Shown one piece after another: positions 7,084 to 17,241 of a stretch of DNA of 64,000 nucleotides (its first letter is position 1; each line of letters begins with the position of its first letter). A program made the position numbers and the translations under genes. The DNA comes from Lachnospiraceae bacterium (GTDB lineage Bacteria; Bacillota; Clostridia; Lachnospirales; Lachnospiraceae), in contig JAFQCK010000146.1 in the NCBI GenBank assembly GCA_017416465.1, positions 62,001 to 126,000 of the forward strand. Direction: 5' to 3'. The notes under the pieces are model-generated. The model saw only the letters and a program-made list of their open reading frames with translations, did not search any database and was not told the DNA's origin.

Positions 7084-10000
7084 TTATTTAAGATATGTTT
7101 TTAATGAATTATAAACCATTTTCTGTCTTGATGTATATGTTCCTACCTGATTACCGGTATCAGACTGCATAGCTTCATAAATACTATCAAGTGTATATGG
7201 CTTTGTTGTCTTATTAAGAATACGTGTAACTGCTCCTGAGCCACCCTGATGTCTGATATTAGCACACATCATCTGTGCTGCAAGGTCTGTTACACCTAGC
7301 GCCTCTGCTTCTTTTATATATTTTGTCATCTGATCATCAATTAACTTGTCCTGACACTTTATTCCTTGTGGTGAACCAATGATAGCTTGAATACATTTTG
7401 CTTTTGCAGACGTTTTAGATAATTTATAAGTACTCCAATCTGCACTATCAAGATCTGCAGCTATTCCTGCTGTATCAAGTGCCTCAAACTCAGCGGGATA
7501 TGTTGCACGAATCAAATTCAACAATGTTTTTGCTTCTACTCCATACCACTGACCACCACCGATAGTAATAGCATGCTCAATATCAGAGTTTGTATATGCT
7601 TCTGTAAAATCTGAATAATCTACGTTTCCATATACCTGTCCACCAGTCTCAACTGCATAAATTATCTTACGAATAACTTCCATCTGTTCAGGTGTTGCTA
7701 CAGCTTCAGCTTCTTCTATCTTATTAATCTCAAATAACTGTCCTTCTCCAAAAGAAACTGTATTAATCTGAATATTAGTTAAATCTTCCGAACTGTTATC
7801 TGTTACATCAAGCACACATTCTGTTGAACATTTTGGACGTAGTACATATTTTCCTTCTTTAAGATAAATATTCCATTTCTGCCCATCTGTACCTCTGCCA
7901 GCTCCAATCTGCACGTTTGCTTTTGCTGTACCTACATCATCTGCTACCTCAAGACATTCTCCTGTCTTATTATTATAAAGTATATAACTTCCATCTGACT
8001 GTCTCTCAAATTTCCACATCTGTGCAGCTGCAGAACTTGGTGTATACAGAATAACATTTGTGCCCGATAACGAGAGATTTTTTCCAGATGATGCTGTTAT
8101 TTTTGCATAAAAATCTGTTCCAATATCCTGTATCTCAAGATTTTCAAAACAGTCGTCAGGTGCACTCTCATCAAGTGCACCTTCAACCCATTTTCCATCC
8201 GAACCTACGTAATATTTTCCATCATCAACCCACTCTGAAACCGCCATTGTTCCATCTGCTTTTACATAATAAACCCCTCTTATCCACTTAGATGTCTGAA
8301 CTACTCCTTCTTCTAAATAATACCAATATCCGTTTACCTGTATCCACTTAGTTTCTTTTACCCATTTTCCTTCGGCATCTACATAATACCTTCCACTATC
8401 AACTATTTCTGATATTGCCATTGTTCCATCTGCTTTTACATAGTATGTACTATTAATCCAACGTGATGTCTGCATTATTCCACTGGCATCAAAATAATAC
8501 CATTTATCATTTACTCGTGCCCATTTTGACTTCTGAACAGTTCCCGAAATCAGATAATACCAATTATCATTAACTTTTACCCATTTAGTTTCTTTTACCC
8601 ATTTTCCTTCAGCATCTACATAATACCTTCCATTATCAACTACTTCCAATACAGCCATTGTTCCATCTGCTTTCATATAGTATGTATTATCAATCCAACA
8701 AGATGTCTTCATTACACCACTTTCATCAAAATAGTACCATTTTCCATCAGATTGTACCCATCCTGTATTTTGAACTTCATTGATTGTAAACTTCTGAGCA
8801 GTTTTACTTGTTAATGTGTTTGTTTCAAGTTTTGTTTCATCTACTGAGCTATTATCAGGTACTTCAAGCACACAATTTTCCGAACAAGCTGAACGTAACA
8901 CATACTTAGATCCTGCTTTATATATATACCACTTTTGTGTTGACGAACCAGTATTAGCTCCTATGTGTACACTAGCACCAGGTTCACCACTTGTTACTTC
9001 AAGGCATTCCCCTGTCTCTCTGTTAATTATTTTATAACTTCCATCACCCTGACGTTCAAACTTCCATATTTGTGTTGGAGAAACACTTGATGTATATATA
9101 ATTACATCTTTATCTAATATTGACAAATTCTTTCCCGACGATGATGTTATGTTAGCATAAAAATCTGTGCCTAAATCTTCATGTGTATTCTCAGCTATGT
9201 AAGCTACTTTACTAATCTTAAACTGTTGTGCTTCACCAAATTCAAACGTATTAATCTGAATATTAGTTAAATCTTCTGAACTATTATCTTTCACATCAAG
9301 TACACATGTAGAAGAACAAGCCGGACGTAATGCATACTTTCCATCTAACTTATATATGAACCATCTTTGTGATGCTGAATCATCACTTGTATCAATTAAT
9401 ACATTTGTTCCTGCTGTCGAACCACCATCTGATGCCTCTAAACATTGACCTGTCTTCTGATTTATTATCTTATAGCTTCCATCTGACTGACGTTCAAACT
9501 TCCAATGCTGCGCTGCCGCTGTACTTGGAGTATACAATATTACATCAGTTCCTACTAAAGATAAGTTCTTTCCTGATGTGGCTGTTATCTTTGCATAAAA
9601 TCCTGTACCAACATCACTAGGTGTTAATGTCGCTATATTATAGGTTTTGTTGATAGTAAATACCTGCGCTGTTGTTCCATTATATGTATAATTTCCAACA
9701 TTAGCCAAAGTATCTGTTGAGCCATTCGCTACATCCATTACACATGCCGGTGAACAAGCTGAACGAATTATATACTCTCCTTCATTCTTCTCATATATGT
9801 TCCAACGTTGTGCTTTACTTCCATTATCTTCTGCAATATTTATATTTGCTCCTGAAGCAGTAGAAGCGCCTTCGACATTTAAACAATATCCCTGTTTAGT
9901 ATTAACTATCTTATATGTTCCATCTGACTGACGTTTAAAATTCCAAATCTGTGCCGGTGCTGTACTCGGTGTATATGTAATAACATTTGTATCCGAAAGT

Positions 10001-11031
10001 GACAAATTCAAACCTGCTTTAGGAAATTTAATCTTAGCTTCAAAATCATCTCCTAAATTCACAGATTCTGCTGTATTACAGTCTGTTTTAATTCCGGTAT
10101 TTACATAATATTTCATAGCAGCCATATAATCTGTACCATATGTACTCTTTATAGTTGCATTATTATCAACATAATATGCGATATCGAATATTGGACTTGC
10201 ACATCGTCCCTCTTCAATTCCAAATTCAAGAAAATGTTCAAATAATTTACCTTCGTCTGTACCAAAAGCAGCCGCTAAATCTGAATACTTAGAAGAGTAG
10301 TATTTAGCATCAAATACGGTTGCTTTTCCTTCATCTTTTAACCAACTTGATGTTGATGTGTTTGTATAACTAGGTTTACAAATGTATACAATATATGTAT
10401 TTGAAATTGAATATGATTTTTCACATACTGCTCCTCCATTTGTAGAAATTGTAGCTGAACTAGTATTTCCTTCAACTGTATATACTGTTCCTCCACTATA
10501 TTTTGTTACAATACCTACATGGTTAGTAATATTCTGATTACGACTTGACTTAAAATAAATAATGTCCCCCGGCTGAGGAGTATAACCTCCGCTTGCAACT
10601 GTTGCACGCGAATATGCCTGACCTTTATTCTTAAACCAGTTCAAACCTGTTGGTGTATAAGAGTGTTTTGGAACTACTGAAGTAGAAACACCTGCAACAT
10701 TTGCACACCACGAAACAAACATTGCACACCACATATCCTGTAATCCATACCAACGTCCATATTCAGTATAGTTACTACCTCCATATGTTGTTCCTGCTAA
10801 TTGAGAAGATGAACTTCCCTCCTGATATCCAACCTGCGACTTAGCTATATTAACAATATCTGTTCTCTGGTCGCCAGTTAATGTAACATTAGTTAATCTG
10901 GTGTAGAATTTACCTGACTTATATGATGAACTTCCACTATAAGTTAAGGCTTGCGCTTCAAAACTAAACGATGGAATAATCATCAAAAAAACAAGTAACA
11001 TTGCCACAATTTTTTTGATTTTCTTCACCAT
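7084..11031 (-). CDS. Secreted multidomain cell-wall hydrolase: CHAP, ricin-type repeats, CW repeats, lysozyme-like domain
   Basis: The 1315-residue secreted protein begins with a signal peptide (1-28, cleavage after AQA). A CHAP amidase/endopeptidase domain follows (about 50-215), with the likely nucleophile in MWCAMFV near residue 102 and the His in TNHVGIV near 170. Three ricin-type beta-trefoil units occupy about 330-755, each opening like SGKNLSLxGTDVILYTPS and carrying QxW motifs such as AQHWKFERQSDGSYKI. Choline-binding-type CW repeats run from about 755 to 955 (GKWYYFD, ADGTMAV, GRYYVDAEGKWV). A fourth ricin unit is at 964-1100. The C-terminal domain (1114-1315) contains AVETGGQVYG and IRHQGGSGAVTRIL and looks like a lysozyme-fold domain with Glu as candidate catalyst. 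AGGAGG precedes the ATG by seven bases. Monocistronic. Confidence 0.8.
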   Translation of the reverse strand: MVKKIKKIVAMLLVFLMIIPSFSFEAQALTYSGSSSYKSGKFYTRLTNVTLTGDQRTDIVNIAKSQVGYQEGSSSSQLAGTTYGGSNYTEYGRWYGLQDMWCAMFVSWCANVAGVSTSVVPKHSYTPTGLNWFKNKGQAYSRATVASGGYTPQPGDIIYFKSSRNQNITNHVGIVTKYSGGTVYTVEGNTSSATISTNGGAVCEKSYSISNTYIVYICKPSYTNTSTSSWLKDEGKATVFDAKYYSSKYSDLAAAFGTDEGKLFEHFLEFGIEEGRCASPIFDIAYYVDNNATIKSTYGTDYMAAMKYYVNTGIKTDCNTAESVNLGDDFEAKIKFPKAGLNLSLSDTNVITYTPSTAPAQIWNFKRQSDGTYKIVNTKQGYCLNVEGASTASGANINIAEDNGSKAQRWNIYEKNEGEYIIRSACSPACVMDVANGSTDTLANVGNYTYNGTTAQVFTINKTYNIATLTPSDVGTGFYAKITATSGKNLSLVGTDVILYTPSTAAAQHWKFERQSDGSYKIINQKTGQCLEASDGGSTAGTNVLIDTSDDSASQRWFIYKLDGKYALRPACSSTCVLDVKDNSSEDLTNIQINTFEFGEAQQFKISKVAYIAENTHEDLGTDFYANITSSSGKNLSILDKDVIIYTSSVSPTQIWKFERQGDGSYKIINRETGECLEVTSGEPGASVHIGANTGSSTQKWYIYKAGSKYVLRSACSENCVLEVPDNSSVDETKLETNTLTSKTAQKFTINEVQNTGWVQSDGKWYYFDESGVMKTSCWIDNTYYMKADGTMAVLEVVDNGRYYVDAEGKWVKETKWVKVNDNWYYLISGTVQKSKWARVNDKWYYFDASGIMQTSRWINSTYYVKADGTMAISEIVDSGRYYVDAEGKWVKETKWIQVNGYWYYLEEGVVQTSKWIRGVYYVKADGTMAVSEWVDDGKYYVGSDGKWVEGALDESAPDDCFENLEIQDIGTDFYAKITASSGKNLSLSGTNVILYTPSSAAAQMWKFERQSDGSYILYNNKTGECLEVADDVGTAKANVQIGAGRGTDGQKWNIYLKEGKYVLRPKCSTECVLDVTDNSSEDLTNIQINTVSFGEGQLFEINKIEEAEAVATPEQMEVIRKIIYAVETGGQVYGNVDYSDFTEAYTNSDIEHAITIGGGQWYGVEAKTLLNLIRATYPAEFEALDTAGIAADLDSADWSTYKLSKTSAKAKCIQAIIGSPQGIKCQDKLIDDQMTKYIKEAEALGVTDLAAQMMCANIRHQGGSGAVTRILNKTTKPYTLDSIYEAMQSDTGNQVGTYTSRQKMVYNSLKTYLK

Positions 11032-11084
11032 TACTTTTCCTCCTTTTGGTATAAAAATTTCTCACGATTTTGTCTATATTTACC

Positions 11085-11113
11085 ATTTTATTACTTGTTT
11101 TACCAATCGTCAA
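11085..11113 (-). promoter_or_regulatory. SigA-type promoter of the wall hydrolase gene
   Basis: TTGACG, a 17-base spacer, then TAAAAT on the minus strand. It lies 54 bases upstream of the start codon and just downstream of the terminator of the preceding operon. Confidence 0.7.
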
Positions 11114-11126
11114 TGTTGGATTTGTA

Positions 11127-11157
11127 CAAAAAAGAAGTGCTTGGTTTAGCACTTCTT
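11127..11157 (-). terminator. Terminator of the ABC exporter operon
   Basis: Stem GAAGTGCT with AGCACTTC, followed by six T on the minus strand. It lies about 70 bases after the permease stop codon. Confidence 0.8.
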
Positions 11158-11226
11158 ACATTATATAAATCATTTTCATCTACATTCTTATTTTAATTTC
11201 TATATTCTCTGAAAAAACTCACCTGT

Positions 11227-11997
11227 TTACAGAGTCTTTTTATTAAACAATACTACACTAGCACATATATTTATTATTACTAAAATAACACTTACAATAA
11301 TTGAAACCTTATAATCACCACCACATCCTACTCCACTTAAAAGCTCTGACGCTTGTAGTAAACCGGTTGGCAACCAATCTTTTATTTTTGTAAGTAATCC
11401 TATCATATAAAATATACCAAATCCAACCCCCGTAATTAGCAACGAAGAAATATTTGTGGAAAACAAAACCTGTGCAAATATTAATACTGATATTAACCAC
11501 ACTCCCATAATATATATACAAAAAGCTCCAAAAAAAAGATTTTTTGCAATACTGTTGTCCCAATAAAACTCATTATATCCATAAGTTATAAAAAAACTCA
11601 GCCAGTATAATACAGTCCAGACTATTATCATTATTGATAACTTAGATAATACAATCTTCCTTCTGGAAAGTCCCTTAGTTACCATATTAATAAGAGTTCC
11701 TTTTTGATATTCATTTGCAAGAGTCCCACTAAATATTACCAAAAATACAATTATTACTATTGGAACATTTTTATAAAACTGAGCCCATGAAGTCATAGCA
11801 TCTACATTAACCTCTGTAATAACTATACCTGTATTACCCATTGAATCTGATGCCATCTCCATAATCCAAGGTGTCAGCTTTGCTAACCCCGGATTCATAA
11901 TCCCACAAAACACAAATATAATTGTTAATATAAACAATTTTCCTGTTCTCATTAACTCTAAACATTCTTTATAAAAAAAGGCTAAAAACTGTTTCAT
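11227..11997 (-). CDS. ABC-2 type transporter permease
   Basis: The 256-residue protein has about six membrane segments. The first is near 20-40, followed by a long extracytoplasmic loop (about 40-70), as in ABC2_membrane proteins. LANEYQKGTLINMVTKGLSR is the cytosolic motif typical of ABC-2 permeases that follow a NatA-like ATPase. The start overlaps the ATPase stop by four bases, so the two are translationally coupled. The substrate is unknown; antimicrobial peptide resistance or Na+ efflux are common roles of such pairs. Confidence 0.85.
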   Translation of the reverse strand: MKQFLAFFYKECLELMRTGKLFILTIIFVFCGIMNPGLAKLTPWIMEMASDSMGNTGIVITEVNVDAMTSWAQFYKNVPIVIIVFLVIFSGTLANEYQKGTLINMVTKGLSRRKIVLSKLSIMIIVWTVLYWLSFFITYGYNEFYWDNSIAKNLFFGAFCIYIMGVWLISVLIFAQVLFSTNISSLLITGVGFGIFYMIGLLTKIKDWLPTGLLQASELLSGVGCGGDYKVSIIVSVILVIINICASVVLFNKKTL

Positions 11998-12896
11998 TTT
12001 GCAACTACCTCCATAAATAAATCTTCAAGCTGAACTTCTAATCTTTCAATTCTTTCCGGGGCAATCTGATTCAAACACATATAATTCATCTTATCTAAAA
12101 TTTCTTTCTCTGACTGTTTGTCATAAACAATTTTTAATGAAGAATCACTGTTTTCAGTTGGATAAGCCTTAATGAATTTTGACATATCACTTTGATTCTT
12201 AAATTCAATCACATAATCCGAACGATTATTTTTAGCCTTTATCTCATCCAAATTCCCTTCTAATACAATTTTCCCTGAATGTAAAAATGCAATCTTATCA
12301 CAAATCTTTTCTACATCAGATAATATGTGTGTCGAAAAGATTACTGTTGTTTCATTTTTCACCTTAACCAGTATATCTAAAAGTTCCTTTCTTCCAAGTG
12401 GGTCAAGTGCTGATGTTGGTTCATCACATATCAAAAGCTTAGGTTTGTTAAATAATGCCTGTGCTACTCCAAGTCTTTGTTTCATTCCTCTTGAAAATCC
12501 TTTAATTCTCTTATTAGCATTAGAAAGCCCCACAAGTTCCAACAATTCATCTGCTCTACTTCCTGCTTCTTTCTTTGACATTCCTGTAATATTTCCACAT
12601 AACACAAGATACTCTTTAGGAGTCATATAATCATAAAACTGAGGTACATCCGGTAAATATCCTATAAAAATGTTAGTTTCATTTTGTCCAAAGCTCACCT
12701 GCTTATCACAAACACAAATTTCACCACTATCAATTTTCATCAAACCTAAAATCATTTTCATAGTGGTTGTTTTTCCCGCACCATTTTCTCCAATAAAACC
12801 ATATATACAATTCTCCGGTACAGAAAAACTAATTCTATCTATAATCTTTTTATCTCCAAAAGATTTTTCTACATTAGTTATCTTTAAAATATTCAT
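11994..12896 (-). CDS. ABC transporter ATP-binding protein
   Basis: The 300-residue ATPase carries Walker A GENGAGKTT (near 37), the signature FSRGMKQRLGVAQAL (near 135), Walker B LLICDEPTSALDP and the H-loop STHILSD. A C-terminal extension of about 80 residues (220-300) is typical of NatA/BcrA-type ATPases. It pairs with the permease that overlaps its stop. Its ATG lies one base from the stop of the PLDc_N-like gene upstream, giving a three-gene operon. Confidence 0.9.
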   Translation of the reverse strand: MNILKITNVEKSFGDKKIIDRISFSVPENCIYGFIGENGAGKTTTMKMILGLMKIDSGEICVCDKQVSFGQNETNIFIGYLPDVPQFYDYMTPKEYLVLCGNITGMSKKEAGSRADELLELVGLSNANKRIKGFSRGMKQRLGVAQALFNKPKLLICDEPTSALDPLGRKELLDILVKVKNETTVIFSTHILSDVEKICDKIAFLHSGKIVLEGNLDEIKAKNNRSDYVIEFKNQSDMSKFIKAYPTENSDSSLKIVYDKQSEKEILDKMNYMCLNQIAPERIERLEVQLEDLFMEVVAK

Positions 12897-12897
12897 T

Positions 12898-13110
12898 CTA
12901 TGAATCCTCTTTTCCTAATAAGAAATATAATATTGGTCCAATAAAATTCATTAGCACAATACTTATTACAAGCCACATAGCTCTGTTTCCCATCTTATAG
13001 CTATTATGTGTTAATATATGTCTTATGGTATAAATTAATAATCCTAACTCAATAACAACAATCGGTATTAAAAATGGTAAAAATTCTTTTATTTGACTAA
13101 GTTCATTCAT
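12898..13110 (-). CDS. PLDc N-terminal domain-like small membrane protein
   Basis: The 70-residue protein has two membrane helices (about 10-31 and 43-64). It ends with the PLDc_N motif NFIGPILYFLLGKEDS. Such proteins are often encoded beside ABC exporters and may act as accessory subunits. The start is placed at ATG 13110 because the AAGGAAAA ribosome site is too close to the upstream TTG at 13116. First gene of the exporter operon, downstream of the XRE regulator. Confidence 0.8.
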   Translation of the reverse strand: MNELSQIKEFLPFLIPIVVIELGLLIYTIRHILTHNSYKMGNRAMWLVISIVLMNFIGPILYFLLGKEDS

Positions 13111-13175
13111 TTTCAAATTTTCCTTTCTAAAATTAATTTTATATTATTCCTTACTTAAATAATCAACCGCTACCA

Positions 13176-14288
13176 CTATACAATCAATCTTTTCTTCATT
13201 TTTTGATATTTCAGTTCATCTTCTAATATCGCAAATACCGGATGATTTAATCCTTGTATTGCACTTTCCAATATTACTTTTTTATCTCTTGGCACATTTC
13301 CTCCAAGTTCCATTTGCTCAAACCATACATCAAGCTTATTAAAATATTCATCACTACGAAGTCCGACATTTCCATCTTTAAAGAATTCTTCAATACAGTT
13401 TACAAATTTTTCAAGATACAATAAGCCCTTATCTTTCATTCCTTGCATACAATACACAATTGCTACCTGATAATAAAAAACTGAGATTGTACTAGGATTC
13501 AAATGACCTAAATCATAAGCATTTGCTATCATCTCAACACGTCTTATCGTTTCTTCACATACAGATAAATCATTACTATGAATTGTAATATATTCTACAG
13601 CACAACCTACTATCTCTATTATTTTCGTATACATCGTAATCTGAGTATATTCATTTGCTTTATCTAATTTATTCACCATTTGATAAGCCTTTATCAGAAT
13701 TCCTGCACTTTGGCTACCAATACGGCAAGGATTCATTATTTCTTCTAACGAATCTATAACATCTTGTGCATCACCAAGTAATAATTTAATAGTTGCTTTT
13801 AAATGAACTGCATCGTTACATAGTGCAATATCCTTTGAATTCTCTATAATTCTAATGCATAAATTCAATGCATCTGTTAATATCTCTTTTTGTCTTTCTA
13901 AATCCATTGTAAGCATATAATGATTAATCCAAAGCAGACTTAGTCTATATAAAAAAGGATAACAGGAATAATACTTCTTTACAAGATTACTACTTTTTTC
14001 CATTACATTTTCAAATTCATTCGTAGCAAATTCAGAACATAAATCCAAATAAATCTTTTTCATCTGCTCATTACTTAATTGTGGTTGATATCCAAGAATC
14101 TCATCAATTGTAACATCAAAAAAATTCGCAAGCTGTGGCAAAATCATCACATCAGGAATACTTTGACCCGTTTCCCATTTTGATACTGATGCTTTGGTAA
14201 CTCCTACAAAATCAGCAAGCTGCTCTTGTGTTATCTTTTTTTCACGTCTTAGTCTTGATATGTTTTCTGAAAAGTTAATTAAATACAT
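13176..14288 (-). CDS. XRE family regulator with TPR-like C-terminal domain
   Basis: The 370-residue protein has an N-terminal HTH_3 domain (about 5-60, ITQEQLADFVGVTKASVSKW) followed by a long all-helical region resembling tetratricopeptide-type sensor domains. The start is taken at ATG 14288, six bases from AGGAGG; the longer frame to 14372 has no ribosome site. An 11-3-11 inverted repeat lies immediately upstream of the SD, suggesting autorepression. The exporter operon begins 65 bases downstream on the same strand, so this protein is its likely regulator, either through a shared transcript or the same operator. Confidence 0.8.
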   Translation of the reverse strand: MYLINFSENISRLRREKKITQEQLADFVGVTKASVSKWETGQSIPDVMILPQLANFFDVTIDEILGYQPQLSNEQMKKIYLDLCSEFATNEFENVMEKSSNLVKKYYSCYPFLYRLSLLWINHYMLTMDLERQKEILTDALNLCIRIIENSKDIALCNDAVHLKATIKLLLGDAQDVIDSLEEIMNPCRIGSQSAGILIKAYQMVNKLDKANEYTQITMYTKIIEIVGCAVEYITIHSNDLSVCEETIRRVEMIANAYDLGHLNPSTISVFYYQVAIVYCMQGMKDKGLLYLEKFVNCIEEFFKDGNVGLRSDEYFNKLDVWFEQMELGGNVPRDKKVILESAIQGLNHPVFAILEDELKYQKMKKRLIV

Positions 14289-14298
14289 AAAAAACCTC

Positions 14299-14323
14299 CT
14301 TTCAGATATATAATATCCGAAAG
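14299..14323 (-). promoter_or_regulatory. Candidate operator of the XRE regulator
   Basis: CTTTCAGATAT-ATA-ATATCCGAAAG is an 11-3-11 inverted repeat with one mismatch. It abuts the Shine-Dalgarno of the XRE gene, where a bound repressor would block transcription. Confidence 0.5.
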
Positions 14324-14384
14324 AAGGTTTAATCTCAATAGAATCAAACGATACTTTATGATATAAAATCAACTACCACGAAAC

Positions 14385-14421
14385 TTTTATAACATTTCAG
14401 CCATAACTGATATTATAAAAA
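14385..14421 (-). terminator. Possible terminator after atpC
   Basis: Imperfect stem TTTTATAAcATtTCAG with CTGATATTATAAAA, about 21 bases after the atpC stop. The stem is AT-rich and the T-tract poor, so confidence is low. Confidence 0.3.
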
Positions 14422-14441
14422 TCATTCGTTCTGAACCATAA

Positions 14442-14855
14442 CTATTTTTTAAGAGCCTCCAGTCTGGCAAGAGAACGTTTAAGAGCTAACTCTGCTCGGT
14501 CAATATCAACTCCGTCTCCACCATCTTCAATTCTTCTTTGTGCTCTGATTCTTGCTTCTTCAGCTCTATTTGCATCAATTTCATCAGGCCATTCTGCCAC
14601 TTCTGCCATAATTGTAACACTATCCTGAAGAATAGTAACAAATCCTGCATGAATAATAGCTTTCTTAGGTTCATCCGAACCCTCTTCATACATTTTTACA
14701 AGTCCCGGTGCAAGAATGCATGTTAAAGGAATATGATTCTTGAACACACCAATATCGCCTTCTGTGGTAGTCATTTCCACAAAAGATACTTTTCCTTCAT
14801 AAAACTGTCGGTCCGGTGAAATGATTTCTAAATCAAACATTTTTTCATCTTCCAT
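14442..14855 (-). CDS. atpC: F1Fo ATP synthase epsilon subunit
   Basis: The 137-residue protein has an N-terminal beta-sandwich (MFDLEIISPDRQFYEG, VEMTTTEGDIGVFKNHIPL) and a C-terminal two-helix domain (about 90-137, rich in Ala/Arg/Glu). It couples rotation to catalysis and can inhibit ATP hydrolysis. Last gene of the atp operon. ATG 14855 has an AAAGGAAAA site; ATG 14840 is also possible. Confidence 0.95.
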   Translation of the reverse strand: MEDEKMFDLEIISPDRQFYEGKVSFVEMTTTEGDIGVFKNHIPLTCILAPGLVKMYEEGSDEPKKAIIHAGFVTILQDSVTIMAEVAEWPDEIDANRAEEARIRAQRRIEDGGDGVDIDRAELALKRSLARLEALKK

Positions 14856-14906
14856 AAGCTATTTTCCTTTCTTAAACTAGTAACTATAGCTATTTACAAA
14901 ACTTAA

Positions 14907-16328
<1,422 letters not shown>

Positions 16329-16338
16329 TTATATTTAC

Positions 16339-17205
16339 TTAGCTGATAGCTTCCGCACCAGCTATAATTTCTGTTAATTCTTGTGTAATTGAGCTTTGTC
16401 TTGCCCTGTTATACATAAGTGAAAGTTCAGCTATCATTTCATCAGCATTACTTGTTGCCGAATCCATTGCTGCCATTCTTGCACCATTCTCACTGGCTAC
16501 AGCTTCAATTATCGCACCATATATAAGACTGCTTACATACTTAGGAATAATCAAATCAAGAGCTTCTTCTTCTCCCGGCTCAAAATTCATAAGTGTAAGT
16601 TTATCAGATTTTGTCATATTCTCTGTTCCTTCATCCTTTGAAACCGGAAGAACCTTTAACATTGTAGGAATATGGCTTACAGTATTCTTAAATACTGTGT
16701 AAGCAATATACAATTCTCCAAATTCTCCATTTTCAAAATCTTTAAGAACCTTTGCACCAATCTCCATTGCATCTCTATACATTGGCTCATTGATAACCTC
16801 TGAATAATCACCTTTAATCTCATAACCATACCTTGATAAGGTTTCTCTACCTTTTCTACCAAGTATATATGCGACTACCTTATCTTTTGAAAACTCAGGA
16901 TTTTTAGTAAGCAATTTAGTAACATTATTGTTATATCCACCTGCAAGTCCTCTGTTACCTGTTATAACGATAACAGCTTTTTTATCACTTGCTCCCGGTT
17001 TTAAAAACTTATGCTCAATATTTCCTGAACGTGAAAGCATTTCCTGAACAGTCTCATACATATTGTTAAAATATGGTTTTGCTTTTTCGGCACGAGTTCT
17101 TGCTTTCTGCAATTTTACAGTGGCAACCAGCTTCATGGCTTTTGTAATCTGTTCAGTACTCTGAACACTGACCTTACGTCTCTGAATATCTCTCATTGAC
17201 GCCAT
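16339..17205 (-). CDS. atpG: F1Fo ATP synthase gamma subunit
   Basis: The rotor shaft of about 288 residues has an N-terminal helix, MASMRDIQRRKVSVQSTEQI, with TKAMKLVATVKLQKA, and a C-terminal helix containing AAMDSATSNADEMI and the TQELTEIIAGAEA ending. The frame could open at ATG 17217, but that leaves no space from AAAGG. ATG 17205 gives the family-typical start and better spacing. Confidence 0.95.
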   Translation of the reverse strand: MASMRDIQRRKVSVQSTEQITKAMKLVATVKLQKARTRAEKAKPYFNNMYETVQEMLSRSGNIEHKFLKPGASDKKAVIVITGNRGLAGGYNNNVTKLLTKNPEFSKDKVVAYILGRKGRETLSRYGYEIKGDYSEVINEPMYRDAMEIGAKVLKDFENGEFGELYIAYTVFKNTVSHIPTMLKVLPVSKDEGTENMTKSDKLTLMNFEPGEEEALDLIIPKYVSSLIYGAIIEAVASENGARMAAMDSATSNADEMIAELSLMYNRARQSSITQELTEIIAGAEAIS

Positions 17206-17241
17206 GACATTCACCATCCTTTATGATTATTTTCAAATCAC

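Noticed and set aside
8150-8770. Repeated DNA in the wall hydrolase considered as a CRISPR or satellite
   Set aside because: The repeats encode CW-binding protein repeats in frame, with no constant spacer pattern.
10964-11152. 62-codon frame upstream of the wall hydrolase
   Set aside because: It runs through a terminator and promoter and overlaps the real start in another frame.
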